Source of the DNA: a virus | Length of the DNA: 49,176 nt | Strand: one strand, 5' to 3' | IMG/VR virus record: IMGVR_UViG_3300009183_000127 | Location: 1-49,176 of that record | Shown here: positions 21,742 through 29,306 of the stretch, one piece after another | How the letters are laid out: each line of letters opens with the position of its first letter | Position numbering within the stretch: the stretch's first letter is position 1 | Notes under the pieces: generated by a model | Databases searched by the model: none | What the model saw: the letters and a program-made list of their open reading frames with translations, nothing else | Told to the model about the DNA's origin: nothing | Made by a program: the position numbers and the translations under genes

Positions 21742-21830
21742 AGATTAGAAGCGGTGAAAGGGGTTACTTCGATCAAAACCTTGTAATTTTTTGACCAAAA
21801 AAACCACCCCGTTCAAATATTCTCTAATCT
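21742..21830 (+). ncRNA. Y-RNA-like element D inside tRNA operon 3
   Basis: It has the same plan as elements A-C. P1 pairs 21742-21749 with 21823-21830 (8 perfect pairs). AGCGG is at 21750-21754. P2 pairs 21755-21763 with 21807-21815 (8 of 9), and TTACTTC is at 21764-21770. P2 and P1 3' strands are separated by AATATTC. It lies between tRNA-Val and tRNA-Asn, so it is probably released by tRNA processing. Confidence 0.68.
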
Positions 21831-21835
21831 AAACT

Positions 21836-21908
21836 GGGGATGTAGCTCAGCGGTAGTAGCAACTGACTGTTAATCAGTAGGTCATAGGTTCGAATCCTAT
21901 CATCCCCG
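21836..21908 (+). tRNA. tRNA-Asn (GTT)
   Basis: Anticodon loop CTGTTAA with stem ACTGA/TCAGT. Acceptor GGGGATG/CATCCCC. Confidence 0.95.
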
Positions 21909-21913
21909 CACTT

Positions 21914-21998
21914 CGGAGTGTTGAGCAATTGGTTGCTCAGCTGACTGTAAATCAGCCGCCTTACGGCATTGGGGGTTCGAATCCCTCCGCTCCGACCA
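21914..21998 (+). tRNA. tRNA-Tyr (GTA)
   Basis: Class II tRNA with anticodon loop CTGTAAA. Acceptor CGGAGTG/CGCTCCG, then A and an encoded CCA. Confidence 0.94.
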
Positions 21999-22001
21999 AA
22001 T

Positions 22002-22076
22002 GCAGGTATCGTATAACGGTCATTACTTCTGACTTCCAATCAGAAGATCTCGGTTCGATTCCGGGTACCTGCTCCA
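22002..22076 (+). tRNA. tRNA-Gly (TCC)
   Basis: Anticodon loop CTTCCAA. Acceptor GCAGGTA/TACCTGC and encoded CCA. The next tRNA begins at the following base. Confidence 0.95.
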
Positions 22077-22150
22077 GTGGGATTAGCTCAGCTGGCTAGA
22101 GCACTTGCCTTGCACGCAAGGGGTCAACGGTTCGAATCCGTTATCCTCCA
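22077..22150 (+). tRNA. tRNA-Ala (TGC)
   Basis: Anticodon loop CTTGCAC. Acceptor GTGGGAT/ATCCTCC has one T-C mismatch at the second pair and one G-U; tRNA-Ala normally has a G3-U70 pair, and the G-U here is at the third pair. Confidence 0.93.
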
Positions 22151-22159
22151 CTTTTATAT

Positions 22160-22232
22160 GGCGAGTTAGCTCAGTTGGTAGAGCGTCGGAATCATACCCC
22201 GAAGGTCGGCAGTTCGAACCTGCCACTCGCTA
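22160..22232 (+). tRNA. tRNA-Met (CAT), elongator
   Basis: Anticodon loop ATCATAC. Acceptor GGCGAGT/ACTCGCT. The body resembles elongator Met. The operon 3 leader has one internal ATG codon. Confidence 0.9.
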
Positions 22233-22234
22233 CT

Positions 22235-22311
22235 GTGACGGTAGCTCAGTTGGTTAGAGCGTCTGATTGTGGTTCAGAAGGTCGGGAGTTCGATTCTCCT
22301 CTGTCACCCCA
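22235..22311 (+). tRNA. tRNA-His (GTG)
   Basis: Anticodon loop TTGTGGT. Acceptor GTGACGG/CTGTCAC, discriminator C and encoded CCA. The base before the acceptor is T rather than the usual G-1. Confidence 0.94.
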
Positions 22312-22312
22312 T

Positions 22313-22385
22313 GCCTTTGTAGCTCAGCTGGTAGAGCGCTTCATTTGTAATGAAGATGTCGCAGGTTCGATCCCTGTCAAAGGCT
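22313..22385 (+). tRNA. tRNA-Thr (TGT)
   Basis: Anticodon loop TTTGTAA. Acceptor GCCTTTG/CAAAGGC is perfect. Confidence 0.95.
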
Positions 22386-22391
22386 CTATAA

Positions 22392-22464
22392 TGTCCTGTG
22401 GTGTAATTGGCAACACGTCTGATTTTGGTTCAGAAGAGTCCAGGTTCGAGCCCTGGCGGGACAT
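22392..22464 (+). tRNA. tRNA-Gln (TTG)
   Basis: Anticodon loop TTTTGGT. Acceptor TGTCCTG/CGGGACA. It is the last tRNA of operon 3. Confidence 0.94.
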
Positions 22465-22475
22465 CTAAAAAATAA

Positions 22476-22484
22476 GATATATAG
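22476..22484 (+). promoter_or_regulatory. GATATATAG element
   Basis: A site three bases before the ATG at 22488 and 12 bases after tRNA-Gln. Confidence 0.4.
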
Positions 22485-22487
22485 GTC

Positions 22488-23216
22488 ATGATGATCCTAA
22501 AATATTCTGAATTTATTAACGAGAGTAATAGGGAAGAATACATAAAAAATTATTGCAAAGAATCCCCTGTTATTCCACAGGTTCCTGTGTCTTTTAAAAA
22601 AATACATGGTGATCTAATTAAAGTGGGAAAATACAAAGAGACGTTAAAATCTATTGATAATGGTGATGCAGTAATAGTAGGAATAAGAAGAAAATTGGAA
22701 GCTAGAAAGAATGGTCAAGAAAAATATATTGACAGTATTTATTTTATACCAAAGAATGCAAAAAAAGAAAATCCTAATATTACACCATTCCAAGCCACCA
22801 CAGTTCCTTCTGTCGCTTGGTTCGATACTGATGTAGCAATTTTGGATGATTCTGAATATAAATTTAAGATCGGAACTCACACTTTTGGATCGTCGAATAA
22901 AACAATACCTGCTTTGGTTCCTAGTATTGATGGATTATCTCCAAAGGAAATACCAGTAAATAGATTTTCAGCAAAAGACAACGTGGTAAAAACATATGAT
23001 CCACCAAAAAAAGATATAGGAACTGGTACAAATTTTCATTATGGGTTATCTCCTAAAGGTGTAGATGGATCTTCTGGTATACCCTGTGTTGGTGGATATT
23101 CTGCTGGATGTCAAGTAATTCCGACAGAAAAAAAATGGAACGAATTTTGGAATTTAGTAAAAAATTCAAAACAACAAATCTTTTGGTATTCTATTATCGA
23201 AGAAGATAAATTATAA
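22488..23216 (+). CDS. YkuD-like (L,D-transpeptidase fold) protein with capsid-targeting-like N-terminus
   Basis: It begins MMILKYSEFINESN, with a candidate protease site after INE. The C-terminal half has NFHYG with H184 and a later VGGYSAGCQV with C208. This resembles the H...S-x-G-C catalytic layout of YkuD-type L,D-transpeptidases and related phage proteins, so it may cut or link peptidoglycan. The middle region (residues 40-150) is beta-rich. If the N-terminal peptide is a head-packaging signal, the enzyme would be delivered with the DNA. Either of two consecutive ATGs may be used. Confidence 0.55.
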   Translation: MMILKYSEFINESNREEYIKNYCKESPVIPQVPVSFKKIHGDLIKVGKYKETLKSIDNGDAVIVGIRRKLEARKNGQEKYIDSIYFIPKNAKKENPNITPFQATTVPSVAWFDTDVAILDDSEYKFKIGTHTFGSSNKTIPALVPSIDGLSPKEIPVNRFSAKDNVVKTYDPPKKDIGTGTNFHYGLSPKGVDGSSGIPCVGGYSAGCQVIPTEKKWNEFWNLVKNSKQQIFWYSIIEEDKL

Positions 23217-23248
23217 ATTAAAACCCCAGTATGTAAAAAAGTGTAGTT

Positions 23249-23743
23249 ATGAAAGTGCTAGTACTAAATAATGACTTTACGCCTATAAGCGTTACCGATT
23301 TTGCCCGGGGGTTTAAGCTTGTATACAAAGGTAAAGCTGAGGTTTTAGAGCATGACGAACAAAATCCAATTGTTACCGATCAAAGCACTTACAAAAGACC
23401 GTCAGTAATTCGTCTTCTAAAATATGTTGTTTTGCCTTTTAAGAAGTTAAAGCCTACAAGGGAAAATATCTTTAAAAGAGATGGAATGAAATGTATTTAT
23501 TTAGGGTGTGAATCCAATAAGAATCTCACGCTAGATCACGTTATTCCAAGATCTAGGGGTGGGGGTAACACATGGGAAAATCTAGCTACTTGCTGTTCAA
23601 AATGTAACGGTAGAAAGGGCGATAGAACACCTGAGGAAGCTGGTATGAAAATGAGACAAAAGCCATTTAAACCAGGCTATGGTTATTTCATAAGGAATTT
23701 TTCCAAAGGGATCGATGTTTGGACAGCATATCTTCCTGATTAA
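23249..23743 (+). CDS. HNH endonuclease
   Basis: A 164-residue HNH nuclease. Residues about 90-135 have the ββα-metal core: C-x6-C, then LTLDHVIPRSRGGGNTWENL, then CCSKCNGRKGDRTPEEAG. The two Cys pairs bind a structural zinc. The N-terminus MKVLVLNNDFTPISV and the WTAYLPD end are typical of the HNH proteins common in Bacteroidota. It stands alone with its own terminator, as free-standing homing-type or moron nucleases do, but a packaging or defence role cannot be excluded. Confidence 0.88.
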   Translation: MKVLVLNNDFTPISVTDFARGFKLVYKGKAEVLEHDEQNPIVTDQSTYKRPSVIRLLKYVVLPFKKLKPTRENIFKRDGMKCIYLGCESNKNLTLDHVIPRSRGGGNTWENLATCCSKCNGRKGDRTPEEAGMKMRQKPFKPGYGYFIRNFSKGIDVWTAYLPD

Positions 23744-23746
23744 TTT

Positions 23747-23776
23747 TAAAAATCCCAGTATTACTGGGATTTTTTG
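23747..23776 (+). terminator. Intrinsic terminator after the HNH gene
   Basis: AAATCCCAG and CTGGGATTT around a TATTA loop, followed by T residues. Confidence 0.9.
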
Positions 23777-23815
23777 TGAATCTTATATCTATAAGATTTA
23801 TAAATAATAAAAGAT

Positions 23816-24880
23816 ATGCTATTTGACTTTGACGATATTCTTATCGAACCAGAAATGCACACGGGAATACTTTCAAGAAAGAAAGTAGATCCTTTCGACG
23901 AGAAACAAATGCTTCCCCTTTTTACAGCTCCAATGGACACAGTAATCAGTATGGATAATTATGAAGTTTTTAACTCTCATAAAATATACAGCATTATTCC
24001 TAGAAAAATAGAATACGAATTAACAGATATCTCATTAGATCATAATGTCTGGTTCTCTTATGGTTTAGATGATTTTAAGAGACTTTTTATTGATAATCAG
24101 GCTAACATACCTCTAGGTCGAAAAGCGTACGCCTTAATTGATATAGCGAACGGACACATGAGGATTGTAAAGGAATTGCTAGAACAATCTAAGGAAATCT
24201 ACGGAAGAAATCTAGTTATTATGGTTGGCAATTGTGCTAACCCTTTAACATATCTTTCTTTAGCACAATCAGGAGCTGATTATGTTAGAATGGGAATAGG
24301 AAACGGAGCAGGATGTTTAACAACTGTACAAACGGGTGTTGGTTATCCTATGGCTTCTTTGATTCACGAAACTGCAAAAATCCAGCAGGAAAGAAATCTT
24401 TCAGCCAAGATCGTAGCAGACGGTGGATTTAAAAAATATGCTGACGTGATTAAGGCATTAGCTTTAGGAGCTGATTACGTGATGCTTGGAAGTATTTTTA
24501 ATAAAGCTCTAGAAAGCTGCGGTGAAACATTCGAAGCTAATAAAAAATATGATTCTTGGACAGAGCCAGGAGATAAAGTAGATCAATACTCTTTTGATAC
24601 ACTAATCCAATTTGAAGCAGGAAAGAAATTCTATAAGAAGTTTAGAGGTATGTCAACTAAGGAAGTACAAAAGAGTCTAGGAAAAAAAGATTTGAAAACA
24701 TCCGAAGGAATTAGTAAAATGCAACCCGTCGAATACACGCTTGGAGGATGGGCTGAAAATTTTAAAGATTATTTAAAATCTGCTATGAGTTATACTGATT
24801 GTCTAACGATCGGGGAATTTATTGGCAAAGTAAAGTTCAATAAAATTTCTAAAAATTCTATGGAAAGATACTCCAAATAG
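23816..24880 (+). CDS. GMP reductase/IMP dehydrogenase-like enzyme
   Basis: A TIM-barrel purine oxidoreductase of 354 residues, the GMP reductase length, without CBS domains. Visible motifs are LFTAPMDTV (N-terminal strand), MGIGNGAGCLTT with catalytic Cys167, TGVGYP, VADGGFKKYADVIKALALGADYVMLGS (phosphate-binding strands) and FRGMSTKEVQ...KTSEG (flap). IMPDH oxidises IMP to XMP and GMP reductase converts GMP to IMP; the sequence alone does not decide. The catalytic loop Asn (GNG) replaces the usual Pro. It may adjust guanine nucleotide pools or feed a base modification with the next gene. Confidence 0.85.
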   Translation: MLFDFDDILIEPEMHTGILSRKKVDPFDEKQMLPLFTAPMDTVISMDNYEVFNSHKIYSIIPRKIEYELTDISLDHNVWFSYGLDDFKRLFIDNQANIPLGRKAYALIDIANGHMRIVKELLEQSKEIYGRNLVIMVGNCANPLTYLSLAQSGADYVRMGIGNGAGCLTTVQTGVGYPMASLIHETAKIQQERNLSAKIVADGGFKKYADVIKALALGADYVMLGSIFNKALESCGETFEANKKYDSWTEPGDKVDQYSFDTLIQFEAGKKFYKKFRGMSTKEVQKSLGKKDLKTSEGISKMQPVEYTLGGWAENFKDYLKSAMSYTDCLTIGEFIGKVKFNKISKNSMERYSK

Positions 24881-24922
24881 GAAACTAGATCAGGTTTTTT
24901 AGTATAATAAAGAAAAAGTTTA

Positions 24923-25723
24923 ATGAAAAAGTTTGGGAGATTTAATGATGTGATCCGTTGGACTGCACAACAGATGTACGATTATTCATATATTGTTCAC
25001 ACTGAAAGATGGCAAGGCAAAGAGATCAAAGATGATCCCAAATATGCCATGATAGAAACATTAAATCTTTCATTCTCATGTCAGATGTCTCCTGACATTA
25101 AAGTTATTGGTGAGCAGATCAAACCAAATTTTTTATGGGCAGACGAACACTTCGAAGAAAGGGTTAGTGGTTCACCTCTTAATCCCCCTCCTTCTCATGT
25201 TCGTTGGCCATATGCTCAAAAGAACAATTCAGAATTTGGAGGAGAAGAGAAATTCTCACATACTTATCCAGAAAGAATATGGGGGAAATACGGAGAGGAT
25301 GATTCAGCAACTAGGAAATCTGGTGTAACCCTAAAAGGAATAAGATATCACTACGGTGATTTTGCAGACGTTATTAATCTTATGGTTAGAGAACCTTTTA
25401 CAAGACAAGCATTTCTTCCTATTTGGTTTCCAGAAGATACAGGATCAGTTCACGGGGAAAGAGTTCCTTGTACGATAGGATATCACTTTATTAGAAGGGC
25501 AGAGTGGGTACACGTTGTTTATTATATTAGATCGTGTGATTTCTTCAGACACTTCAGAGATGACATATATTTATGTGCTAAGAAGGTATTTTGGCTTATC
25601 GAAGAATGTAAGAAAAAAGATCCAGAAAACTGGAAAGATGTAAAACCAGGTATGCTTACAATGCACATTACTTCTTTACATGCTTGGGCTTCTGAAAAAC
25701 CTATGCTTAAGAATTTATTATAA
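24923..25723 (+). CDS. ThyA-fold enzyme (thymidylate synthase/nucleotide hydroxymethylase-like)
   Basis: A 266-residue protein with the thymidylate synthase fold pattern: ERVPCTIGYHFIRR with C183 as probable nucleophile, then VYYIRSCDFFRHFRDDIYL, which parallels the RSxDxxLGxPFN region of ThyA and dCMP hydroxymethylase, and a final MHITSLHAW strand. The usual Asn of the Cys-His-x...Asn set is not obvious and the lengths of loops differ, so this is a divergent member. Because canonical ThyA also exists (bases 1-336), this one may hydroxymethylate dCMP or dUMP for a modified DNA base. Confidence 0.75.
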   Translation: MKKFGRFNDVIRWTAQQMYDYSYIVHTERWQGKEIKDDPKYAMIETLNLSFSCQMSPDIKVIGEQIKPNFLWADEHFEERVSGSPLNPPPSHVRWPYAQKNNSEFGGEEKFSHTYPERIWGKYGEDDSATRKSGVTLKGIRYHYGDFADVINLMVREPFTRQAFLPIWFPEDTGSVHGERVPCTIGYHFIRRAEWVHVVYYIRSCDFFRHFRDDIYLCAKKVFWLIEECKKKDPENWKDVKPGMLTMHITSLHAWASEKPMLKNLL

Positions 25724-25724
25724 G

Positions 25725-25733
25725 GATATATAA
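25725..25733 (+). promoter_or_regulatory. GATATATAA element
   Basis: A site three bases before the ATG at 25737; it starts immediately after the ThyA-like stop codon. Confidence 0.4.
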
Positions 25734-25736
25734 TAA

Positions 25737-26549
25737 ATGCTAAAACATCTAAGAGACTTCAAAAACTTTTTAAACGAATCTATAAGAATAGATAAAGTAG
25801 ATCCTGAATCTTATCAAGACGAGACTGTTACTGCTTTACCTTATCCAAAACTAATAGAAGAAAATAGACAAGCATTTCTTAAAAAAATAGTCAGGATATC
25901 AGACGATTTAGGAATTGATCCATTATGGCTTATGCACACTATTTTTCACGAGAGTAGATTTGATTCTAAGAAAAATGACAGAATGTCAGGAGCAGTAGGA
26001 CTTCTATCATTTATGCCTTTAGTTATAGAAAAATTCATAGATACAGAGAGTGGAAAAACATTAACTCCTAACGACGTTTTACAAATGTCCAATATTGATC
26101 AACTTGATCTTATCAGGTCTTTCTACAAGACTTGGTTTCAGAGAATGAAGTTAAAAAAACCAATAGTAGCTGGCGATTTTGCAGCAATTACTTTCTATCC
26201 TGCAGTAATAAAAAAAGATTGGGAATGGGAATTTCCAGATTATATAGTAGAGAAAAATAATCAGATGTTTAAATCGTTCCCTTCTGGTGGGGGTAAGACT
26301 AAAAAGGATTACTACGAGTACATAGATCAGATTTTCGGGAATGAAGGAGAACATGATGATTCAAATAATCATCTACTAGGTAATTTTACGGGAGCTATAG
26401 CTGAGCCGGGGGAATATGAAAATAAAAAACCACTTGAATATTACAGAGAACTTCTTACTAGTATAGAAGATCCAGTTCTTAGCCAGCAATCACAAGCACA
26501 ACTACAAGACCAACAGGAGACAGAAAAATTTAAGCAAAACGACAACTAA
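25737..26549 (+). CDS. Lytic transglycosylase (SLT type) with capsid-targeting-like N-terminus
   Basis: Residues about 45-150 form a lysozyme-like SLT domain: DPLWLMHTIFHESRFD with catalytic Glu72, then MSGAVGLLSFMP, the Gly-Leu motif that follows in this family. It would cleave the glycan strand of peptidoglycan. The start MLKHLRDFKNFLNESI has the shared N-terminal peptide, with a possible protease site after LNE. The C-terminus is Gln-rich and disordered. Packaging in the virion and action at DNA entry is a fitting role, inferred. Confidence 0.82.
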   Translation: MLKHLRDFKNFLNESIRIDKVDPESYQDETVTALPYPKLIEENRQAFLKKIVRISDDLGIDPLWLMHTIFHESRFDSKKNDRMSGAVGLLSFMPLVIEKFIDTESGKTLTPNDVLQMSNIDQLDLIRSFYKTWFQRMKLKKPIVAGDFAAITFYPAVIKKDWEWEFPDYIVEKNNQMFKSFPSGGGKTKKDYYEYIDQIFGNEGEHDDSNNHLLGNFTGAIAEPGEYENKKPLEYYRELLTSIEDPVLSQQSQAQLQDQQETEKFKQNDN

Positions 26550-26566
26550 AAATAAAACAATCCTCT

Positions 26567-26833
26567 ATGAAAGCCATCATTAATTTTTTTAAAAATCTGT
26601 TTAGTAAAACTGAAAAAAATCTTGAAAACTACGATATAGATTTTAAGATGAATATGAGTCTTTGGGATCCACCAAAAAATGTTGAGATCTACCAGGAGAT
26701 TAGAGATGAGCATCAAAAAAGTGAAGTAGAGGAAAAGCCCAAAAAGAGAAAACCCACTAAACCTAAATCTAAGAAAGTGGAAGAAGTAAAAGAAGCTCCC
26801 GTTAAAAAAACGAGAAAGAAAAAATCAGAGTAA
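26567..26833 (+). CDS. Small Lys-rich protein, 88 aa
   Basis: The N-terminus MKAIINFFKNLFSKTEKN is an amphipathic helix. The C-terminal half is Lys/Pro/Glu-rich (KPKKRKPTKPKSKK) and disordered. It follows the transglycosylase by 17 bases. Possible roles are DNA binding or membrane contact; nothing is firm. Confidence 0.6.
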   Translation: MKAIINFFKNLFSKTEKNLENYDIDFKMNMSLWDPPKNVEIYQEIRDEHQKSEVEEKPKKRKPTKPKSKKVEEVKEAPVKKTRKKKSE

Positions 26834-26873
26834 TTTTTGTAACTTTTTATAAGTTGGTTATATAATAGTAGAA

Positions 26874-26939
26874 CTAGAGGTTTCTAGTCACTTCCCGGTC
26901 AACAAACCGTAGAGTTTTCAGAAATGGAAACAAAGGAAG
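26874..26939 (+). ncRNA. Structured 5' leader RNA
   Basis: Upstream of the gene at 26961. CTAGA/TCTAG hairpin (26874-26887). An outer CTTCC/GGAAG stem (26891-26895 with 26935-26939) encloses a CGGT/ACCG hairpin and a GTTTTC/GGAAAC hairpin, giving a three-way junction. A GTTATATAATAG element lies just upstream. It may be a regulatory leader. Confidence 0.4.
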
Positions 26940-26960
26940 GGGCCAAATAAAATAGTCTTT

Positions 26961-27725
26961 ATGTATTATTCAACGCCAAGCGTGACGTCGCAGTGTACTG
27001 CGAACATCACAAAAAACAGAAATAGATCTAAGATCTATGAGAATTCCGTCTATCTAAAAGACGGTGAAAATTTCGAGATTGAATTATTCAATCCAACAAC
27101 GTCAAGGGTACTTGCAAAAATCACTATCAACGGTAATAGTATTTCTAATTCAGGGATTGTACTAAAACCAGGTGAGAGAGTTTATCTGGAAAGATTTATC
27201 GATTCAAACAACAAATTTGTTTTTGAAACGTATGAAGTCGAAGGATCAAATGAAGCTTTAAATGCTATCAGAAATAATGGAGGTGTAGAAGTTTCTTTTT
27301 ATACTGAGATTACAACTTCCACTTACTCGTCATTTCCTGGATCTCTTACATTGACTTCTAGTAGTAATACAGGATACATCCCCGGTACATTGTATGATAC
27401 TTATAGCTATCCATTCGGTGGTACCACTGTAAATAATACTTTTACTGTGTCCAGCGTTACTAGCGGTTCTATAGGAGTTAATGCTAGTGTATCTAAAAGT
27501 GTTGAAACAGGTAGGATAGAAAAAGGTGATTCGAGCAATCAATTATTCGAAACAGTAAACGGAAATTTTAGCTCATTTCCTACAAGTTCTATTATCATTA
27601 AATTACTTCCTGAGTCACAAAAACCAGTTGAGGTTTCTACTCTTAGAAACTACTGTACAAACTGTGGTACAAGAGCTAAAAAGCAATCTTGGAAATTCTG
27701 TCCAAATTGCGGGGAAAAAATCTAA
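26961..27725 (+). CDS. Beta-sandwich protein with C-terminal zinc ribbon
   Basis: A 254-residue protein. Residues 1-215 are beta-rich with Ser/Thr/Asn/Gly loops as in virion decoration or fibre proteins. The last 26 residues form a zinc ribbon, C-x2-C ... C-x2-C (YCTNCGTRAKKQSWKFCPNCG). Such ribbons attached to phage structural domains help folding or assembly. It is preceded by a structured 5' leader and followed by a shared terminator. Confidence 0.7.
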   Translation: MYYSTPSVTSQCTANITKNRNRSKIYENSVYLKDGENFEIELFNPTTSRVLAKITINGNSISNSGIVLKPGERVYLERFIDSNNKFVFETYEVEGSNEALNAIRNNGGVEVSFYTEITTSTYSSFPGSLTLTSSSNTGYIPGTLYDTYSYPFGGTTVNNTFTVSSVTSGSIGVNASVSKSVETGRIEKGDSSNQLFETVNGNFSSFPTSSIIIKLLPESQKPVEVSTLRNYCTNCGTRAKKQSWKFCPNCGEKI

Positions 27726-27737
27726 ATCTTACTACAC

Positions 27738-27770
27738 AAAAAACCCAAGAGAAATCTTGGGTTTGTAGTT
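27738..27770. terminator. Bidirectional intrinsic terminator
   Basis: AAACCCAAGA and TCTTGGGTTT around GAAA, a 10-pair stem between two convergent genes, with an A-run on one side and T residues on the other. Confidence 0.88.
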
Positions 27771-27771
27771 T

Positions 27772-28560
27772 TTATAGGTATTGTGACCAGTCGTTAGCCA
27801 TTTCAGCTTGAGATATCTCCATATCAGTATAAGGCCTAATATTTTGTAGTGGTGTTCCTTGGTAAGACATATAGGCATCTTTAGGAACCGGCATTTGATA
27901 TTGTGGGGCTGACCCGTATCCTCCATATGCACTAGCTGAAGCAGTAGACGGCATTGATGATGTTTTATCCCCAAAAATCCATTCAGTAAATTTAACTCCG
28001 CTTTTTAAGTTTCTAGCTTCTCTCTTAAGTGATTTTATTTTAGAAGTGTCCTTAGCTAAATTAGCAATCTGAGATCCTCCGTTCGTAACGAAATTTTTAA
28101 GAGATCCCATCATTTTACTTGTATAAGGTGCTATACCAGCAAACTTAGAAGTAAATTTAGCGCTCTTAAAGAAAGCTGCAATTTTAGGGAAAAATTTAGC
28201 TACTAAATTAACTAAAGGCCTTAATATGCTAGCTCCTAAACCAGCTCCTTTTCCTAAAGCTTTAACTAGCAATGTACCACCTGCTCCAATATATTGCCCG
28301 AAGATTGGAATTAATCCGATAGCACAAAGTCCTGCTAAAAGATATTCACCTTGTTTAGCATAAGATACTAAGTTAATACCCTCTGCTGCAGATCCTACTA
28401 CTGGAAGAAGCGCTGCAAAATCTAATATTGTATTATACCAAGCCTCTAGTAATTGTGGATCATCAGAATTAAGATATTCTAATGATTCCCTTATCTGTTG
28501 AGGGGAAAACTGTAGTTTTCCCTCTGTTATAAATTGTTCTATAGACAATAAATTCTCCAT
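27772..28560 (-). CDS. Hydrophobic pretoxin-like protein with capsid-targeting-like N-terminus
   Basis: It begins MENLLSIEQFITEGK, with a candidate site after ITE. Residues about 45-115 are hydrophobic and Gly-rich (LDFAALLPVVGSAAEGINLV, then LLAGLCAIGLIPIFGQYIGAGG). This recalls the pretoxin segment of polymorphic toxins, or a membrane-inserting helical hairpin. A basic helical stretch and a low-complexity Tyr/Ser/Gly tail follow. A GATATATAA element on the minus strand precedes it. An ejected, membrane-active internal protein is a reasonable guess. Confidence 0.55.
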   Translation of the reverse strand: MENLLSIEQFITEGKLQFSPQQIRESLEYLNSDDPQLLEAWYNTILDFAALLPVVGSAAEGINLVSYAKQGEYLLAGLCAIGLIPIFGQYIGAGGTLLVKALGKGAGLGASILRPLVNLVAKFFPKIAAFFKSAKFTSKFAGIAPYTSKMMGSLKNFVTNGGSQIANLAKDTSKIKSLKREARNLKSGVKFTEWIFGDKTSSMPSTASASAYGGYGSAPQYQMPVPKDAYMSYQGTPLQNIRPYTDMEISQAEMANDWSQYL

Positions 28561-28571
28561 GAATTTTTATT

Positions 28572-28580
28572 TTATATATC
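28572..28580 (-). promoter_or_regulatory. GATATATAA element, minus strand
   Basis: Eleven bases before the ATG of the minus-strand gene ending at 28560. It shows that the element is oriented with the gene, not with the genome strand. Confidence 0.45.
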
Positions 28581-28621
28581 TACATTTCGAATTTTTTACA
28601 TTTAGATACACTATAAATAAT

Positions 28622-28978
28622 ATGTTATACAGATCAAATAAGATTTATGTCGACGATTCTTCCATTCACGGGAGAGGAGTTTTTTGCTCGGAAATAATAA
28701 AGCAAGGGGAAATTATTGAAGAATGCCATTTTTTTATAGTTCCCCGAGAATTGGAATATCCTAAGATTCTACATGACCATTTTTTTAGCTGGCCTAAAAA
28801 GGGGGAAGGATTATGTATATGCTTAGGATTTGGAAGTATATTTAATCATTCAGATAAAGAATTTAATGCTGACTGGGAAACTGATACACAGAAAAACAAA
28901 ATAATATTTTTTGCTCTTAGAGAAATATCAATAGGAGAGGAGATATTTACAAATTATCAAAAACCGGGAAACATCTAA
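28622..28978 (+). CDS. SET-domain protein (putative lysine methyltransferase)
   Basis: A 118-residue minimal SET domain. It has SSIHGRGVFCSEIIKQGEII (N-terminal SAM-binding loop with G-x-G), FGSIFNHS (the NHS motif) and REISIGEEIFTNY (the GEE-x-F-x-x-Y motif with its catalytic Tyr). All core motifs are kept. The start at 28622 follows ACTATAAATAAT; a longer frame from 28559 would add a poorly conserved hydrophobic tail. Bacterial and viral SET proteins methylate ribosomal, histone-like or virion proteins; the target here is unknown. Confidence 0.85.
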   Translation: MLYRSNKIYVDDSSIHGRGVFCSEIIKQGEIIEECHFFIVPRELEYPKILHDHFFSWPKKGEGLCICLGFGSIFNHSDKEFNADWETDTQKNKIIFFALREISIGEEIFTNYQKPGNI

Positions 28979-29030
28979 GGAATCATTTTTTTTAAACAAA
29001 AATAGTAGTTATATTTACAATTAATAAATA

Positions 29031-29306
29031 ATGGATATGGATATGGGAAACATGAAAAAACTCCAAGATTTAGAAGATCAGATTGATGAACTCTATGATG
29101 AGCAATCAAGAAAACTCTATAATTATATAGAAACCATGGGCGAAAAAGCTTTCGAAGAAGGAAGCCCATTATACAAATTTAGAGACTCAGATCTTTTTGA
29201 AAGATTGATTAGCCATTTTGAAGAATTAGAAGAATACGAAAAGTGTGCATTTTTAGTAAAATCGTCTTGGAGTATTAAAAAATCTATACTGGGAAGTCTG
29301 GTCTAA
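29031..29306 (+). CDS. Small acidic helical protein, 91 aa
   Basis: It begins with Met/Asp repeats (MDMDMGNMKK), then two Glu-rich helices. The C-terminal LISHFEELEEYEKCAFLVKS matches the pattern in the proteins at 3081 and 29349. The function is unknown. The start could also be a later in-frame ATG (29037, 29043 or 29052). Confidence 0.6.
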   Translation: MDMDMGNMKKLQDLEDQIDELYDEQSRKLYNYIETMGEKAFEEGSPLYKFRDSDLFERLISHFEELEEYEKCAFLVKSSWSIKKSILGSLV

